NCBI RefSeq assembly: GCF_040361435.1
Contig: NZ_APNL01000021.1
Location: 3,566-67,565, forward strand
Length of the DNA: 64,000 nt
Origin: Salinisphaera sp002433465
Lineage (GTDB): Bacteria > Pseudomonadota > Gammaproteobacteria > Nevskiales > Salinisphaeraceae
Direction: 5' to 3'
Shown piece by piece: positions 62,735 through 64,000 of this stretch (position 1 is its first letter; each line of letters starts with the position of its first letter). Made by a program: the position numbers and the translations under genes. The notes beneath the pieces are model-generated. The model searched no databases. It saw only the letters and a program-made list of their open reading frames with translations, and was not told where the DNA came from.

Positions 62735-63163
62735 ATGAAGACGTTTTCTGCAAAGAAAGACGAAGTCCCCGGTGACTGGTATGTCGTCGATGCCGACGGC
62801 AAGACGCTCGGTCGTCTGGCTTCGGAAGTCGCCACGCGCCTGCGCGGCAAGCACAAGCCGGAATACACCCCGCATATGGATGTGGGCGATCATATCGTGG
62901 TCGTGAACGCGTCCAAGATTAAGGTCACCGGCAAGAAGCCGCAGCAGAAGATCTACTACCGGTTTACCGGTTATGTCGGCAACCTGAAGTCGATCACGCT
63001 CGAAGACCAGCTGGCCGCACACCCGGAGCGCGTCATTGAGCACGCCGTCAAGGGCATGCTGCCGAAGAATCCGCTGGGCCGTCAGATGGCCCGCAAGCTG
63101 CGCGTCTATCCGGGCGCCGAGCATCCGCATACCGCACAGCAGCCGCAGACGCTGGAGATTTAG
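62735..63163 (+). CDS. rplM: 50S ribosomal protein L13
   Basis: L13 is an early assembly protein of the 50S subunit. The ATG at 62735 gives 142 residues, the E. coli length, starting [40 protein letters not shown] near the end is typical. rpsI follows after 3 bases, the conserved rplM-rpsI operon. Confidence 0.98.
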   Translation: MKTFSAKKDEVPGDWYVVDADGKTLGRLASEVATRLRGKHKPEYTPHMDVGDHIVVVNASKIKVTGKKPQQKIYYRFTGYVGNLKSITLEDQLAAHPERVIEHAVKGMLPKNPLGRQMARKLRVYPGAEHPHTAQQPQTLEI

Positions 63164-63166
63164 TCA

Positions 63167-63559
63167 ATGGCAACCGAACAAGCCTACGGTACCGGCCGTC
63201 GCAAGACCGCGACCGCCCGCGTTTTCATCAAGCCGGGTAGTGGCCAGATCACGGTCAACAAGAAGTCGCTGGACGAATACTTCGGCCGTCCGACTTCGCG
63301 CATGATCGTGCGCCAGGCGCTGGAAGCGACCGATTCCAGCGATCGTTTCGATATCAACGTAACCGTCGCCGGCGGCGGTCCGAACGGCCAGGCCGGCGCG
63401 ATTCGCCACGGCCTGTCCCGCGCGCTGGTTCAGTATGACGAAATGATGCGTGCGCCGCTGCGTGCCGCAGGCTACATGACCCGCGACGCACGTAAGGTCG
63501 AACGTAAGAAGATCGGCCTGCACAAAGCTCGTAAATCGCCGCAGTACTCCAAGCGCTAG
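63167..63559 (+). CDS. rpsI: 30S ribosomal protein S9
   Basis: S9 is a 30S protein whose C-terminal tail reaches the P-site tRNA. The 130-residue protein matches the family: [18 protein letters not shown] at the start and [10 protein letters not shown] at the end. It follows rplM directly and precedes tRNA-Gln. Confidence 0.98.
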   Translation: MATEQAYGTGRRKTATARVFIKPGSGQITVNKKSLDEYFGRPTSRMIVRQALEATDSSDRFDINVTVAGGGPNGQAGAIRHGLSRALVQYDEMMRAPLRAAGYMTRDARKVERKKIGLHKARKSPQYSKR

Positions 63560-63570
63560 CGTCGATTGCC

Positions 63571-63600
63571 GACCGCTTGCCGCCTACCCGGCGAGCGGTC
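63571..63600. terminator. Hairpin after rpsI
   Basis: GACCGCT (63571-63577) pairs with AGCGGTC (63594-63600), and the inner GCCG/CGGC extends the stem. No T-run follows. It lies just before tRNA-Gln and may stop or stabilise the rplM-rpsI transcript. Confidence 0.45.
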
Positions 63601-63612
63601 AGCCCAGTTTGC

Positions 63613-63686
63613 TGGGGGATCGTCTAGTGGTAGGACTGCGGACTCTGACTCCGCCAACGGGGGTTCGAATCCCTCTCCCCCAGCCA
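63613..63686 (+). tRNA. tRNA-Gln, anticodon CUG
   Basis: The sequence folds as a cloverleaf with a 7-bp acceptor stem TGGGGGA/TCCCCCA, a D arm with CTAGTGGTAG, and an anticodon stem GCGGA/TCCGC enclosing CTCTGAC, giving CTG. The T arm has GGTTCGAAT. The T-A first pair is a tRNA-Gln identity feature. CCA is encoded at 63684-63686. A perfect terminator follows seven bases later. Confidence 0.97.
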
Positions 63687-63742
63687 GCACCCAAAGCCCG
63701 CCTTATGGCGGGCTTTTTTTTGGGTGCTGGCTGGGGGAGAGG
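63672..63742. repeat. Inverted repeat of tRNA-Gln 3' end
   Basis: The last 21 bases of the tRNA plus flank (63672-63692) are the exact reverse complement of 63722-63742. They bracket the terminator hairpin, so transcripts that fail to terminate would contain an antisense copy of the tRNA 3' end. Confidence 0.9.
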
Positions 63743-63780
63743 CCCTGGTTCGACCCCCTCGGTTCGACGAGCGAGCACCG
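63687..63780 (+). repeat. Direct repeat copy 1, downstream of tRNA-Gln
   Basis: This 94-base element contains the terminator hairpin, then GGGTGCTGGCTGGGGGAGAGG (an inverse copy of the tRNA 3' end), then a stretch with a repeated GGTTCGA and CGAGCGAGCACCG. It recurs at 63908-64000 with only three substitutions and one indel seen, a spacing of 221 bases. Confidence 0.85.
63693..63721 (+). terminator. Intrinsic terminator of tRNA-Gln
   Basis: AAAGCCCGCC pairs perfectly with GGCGGGCTTT around a TTAT loop, followed by eight T residues (63714-63721). It lies 6 bases after the encoded CCA end. Confidence 0.95.
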
Positions 63781-63907
63781 CTCGCGAGAACCGGGGCGCG
63801 CAGCGCCACGGGCCCCCGAAGGGGGTGAGCGTGCGCCAGCACGCGAATAATCCTGAGGTTGAGAGGCTGCCAACTTGAACGAAGGCCCCCGGACATTCCG
63901 TACGACT
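63781..63907. other. Spacer between the two repeats
   Basis: The 127-base spacer has short hairpins (CCCC-CGAA-GGGG; GCGTGC-GCCA-GCACGC) and no coding sequence. Frames crossing it on either strand are by-products of the tRNA and repeat. Confidence 0.6.
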
Positions 63908-64000
63908 GCACCCAAAGCCCGCCTTATGGCGGGCTTTTTTTTGGGTGCTGGCTGGGGGAAAGGTCTTGGTTCGCCCCCTCGGTTCGACGAGCGAGCACCG
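63908..64000 (+). repeat. Direct repeat copy 2, cut by the window edge
   Basis: This copy carries the same terminator (63914-63942) and the inverse tRNA-3'-end stretch, but it is not preceded by a tRNA, so its anti-tRNA stretch does not pair with a neighbouring tRNA. It shows GGGGGAAAGG versus GGGGGAGAGG in copy 1 and runs to the last base, so its right end is unknown. Confidence 0.85.

Noticed and set aside
63624..63911. Reverse-strand frame across tRNA-Gln reading GERDSNPRW
   Set aside because: This is a common spurious peptide from tRNA sequence read in reverse.

Overview
This 64 kb window looks like a chromosomal segment of a GC-rich gammaproteobacterium. The evidence is the division and cell wall (dcw) order ftsI-murE-murF-mraY-murD-ftsW-murG-murC-ddlB-ftsQ-ftsA-ftsZ-lpxC, followed by dciA and secA, and then gammaproteobacterial blocks such as miaB-phoH-ybeY-ybeX-lnt, leuS-lptE, uvrA-MFS-ssb and rplM-rpsI. 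Several details resemble Pseudomonas-type layouts (nudix/ThiE fusion after secA, coaE-zapD-yacG beside pilD, a PP0621-like protein beside pilS). A Salinisphaera-like or related deep-branching gammaproteobacterium is my inference; I cannot confirm the genus without a search.

Layout. 1-15.5 kb: the dcw cluster, with most neighbours overlapping by 4-17 bases. 15.5-21.1 kb: dciA (reverse), then secA, argJ and a nudix-ThiE fusion. 21.5-28.8 kb (reverse): pilS-pilR-pilC-pilD with coaE, zapD and yacG; pilA and pilB are not here. 29-31 kb: sucCD ending at a clear terminator. 31.1-34.3 kb: a lower-GC accessory insert with an Ada-AlkA alkylation-repair pair, an unrecognised ORF and AT-rich DNA. 34.4-44.6 kb: a GFA-like protein, nadE, bamD (reverse), rluD-pgeF, uvrA (reverse), a YajR-like transporter and ssb. 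44.8-49.4 kb: an apparent oxygen- or redox-responsive island with two Crp/Fnr regulators, a PdxH-like oxidase, two universal stress proteins, OmpW and three FNR/Anr-type boxes. 49.5-54.9 kb: miaB-phoH-ybeY-ybeX-lnt. 54.9-58.8 kb (reverse): a TonB receptor and di-haem peroxidase behind a Fur-like box. 59-64 kb: leuS-lptE-nitroreductase, rplM-rpsI, and tRNA-Gln(CUG).

How the genes work together. The first 15.5 kb makes UDP-MurNAc-pentapeptide, lipid I/II and the Z-ring, then commits to lipid A synthesis (LpxC). ZapD, in the pil cluster, also acts on the Z-ring. Lnt, LptE, BamD and SecA contribute to envelope biogenesis. PilS/PilR would control pilin transcription with sigma-54, while PilC and PilD assemble and process pilin.

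Most unusual signals. (1) A 94-base element is repeated directly downstream of tRNA-Gln; it contains an intrinsic terminator followed by a perfect 21-base inverse copy of the tRNA 3' end, and recurs 221 bases later at the window edge. (2) Three FNR/Anr-type boxes lie in 3.7 kb next to two regulators that both carry the E-x-x-S-R recognition helix. (3) The Ada-AlkA insert. (4) A Fur-type box in front of a TonB receptor plus a MauG-like peroxidase. (5) A leucyl-tRNA synthetase that lacks the insertion in front of KMSKS seen in E. coli. I see no CRISPR array, rRNA, IS element or prophage, and no wholly new multigene system that I could defend.
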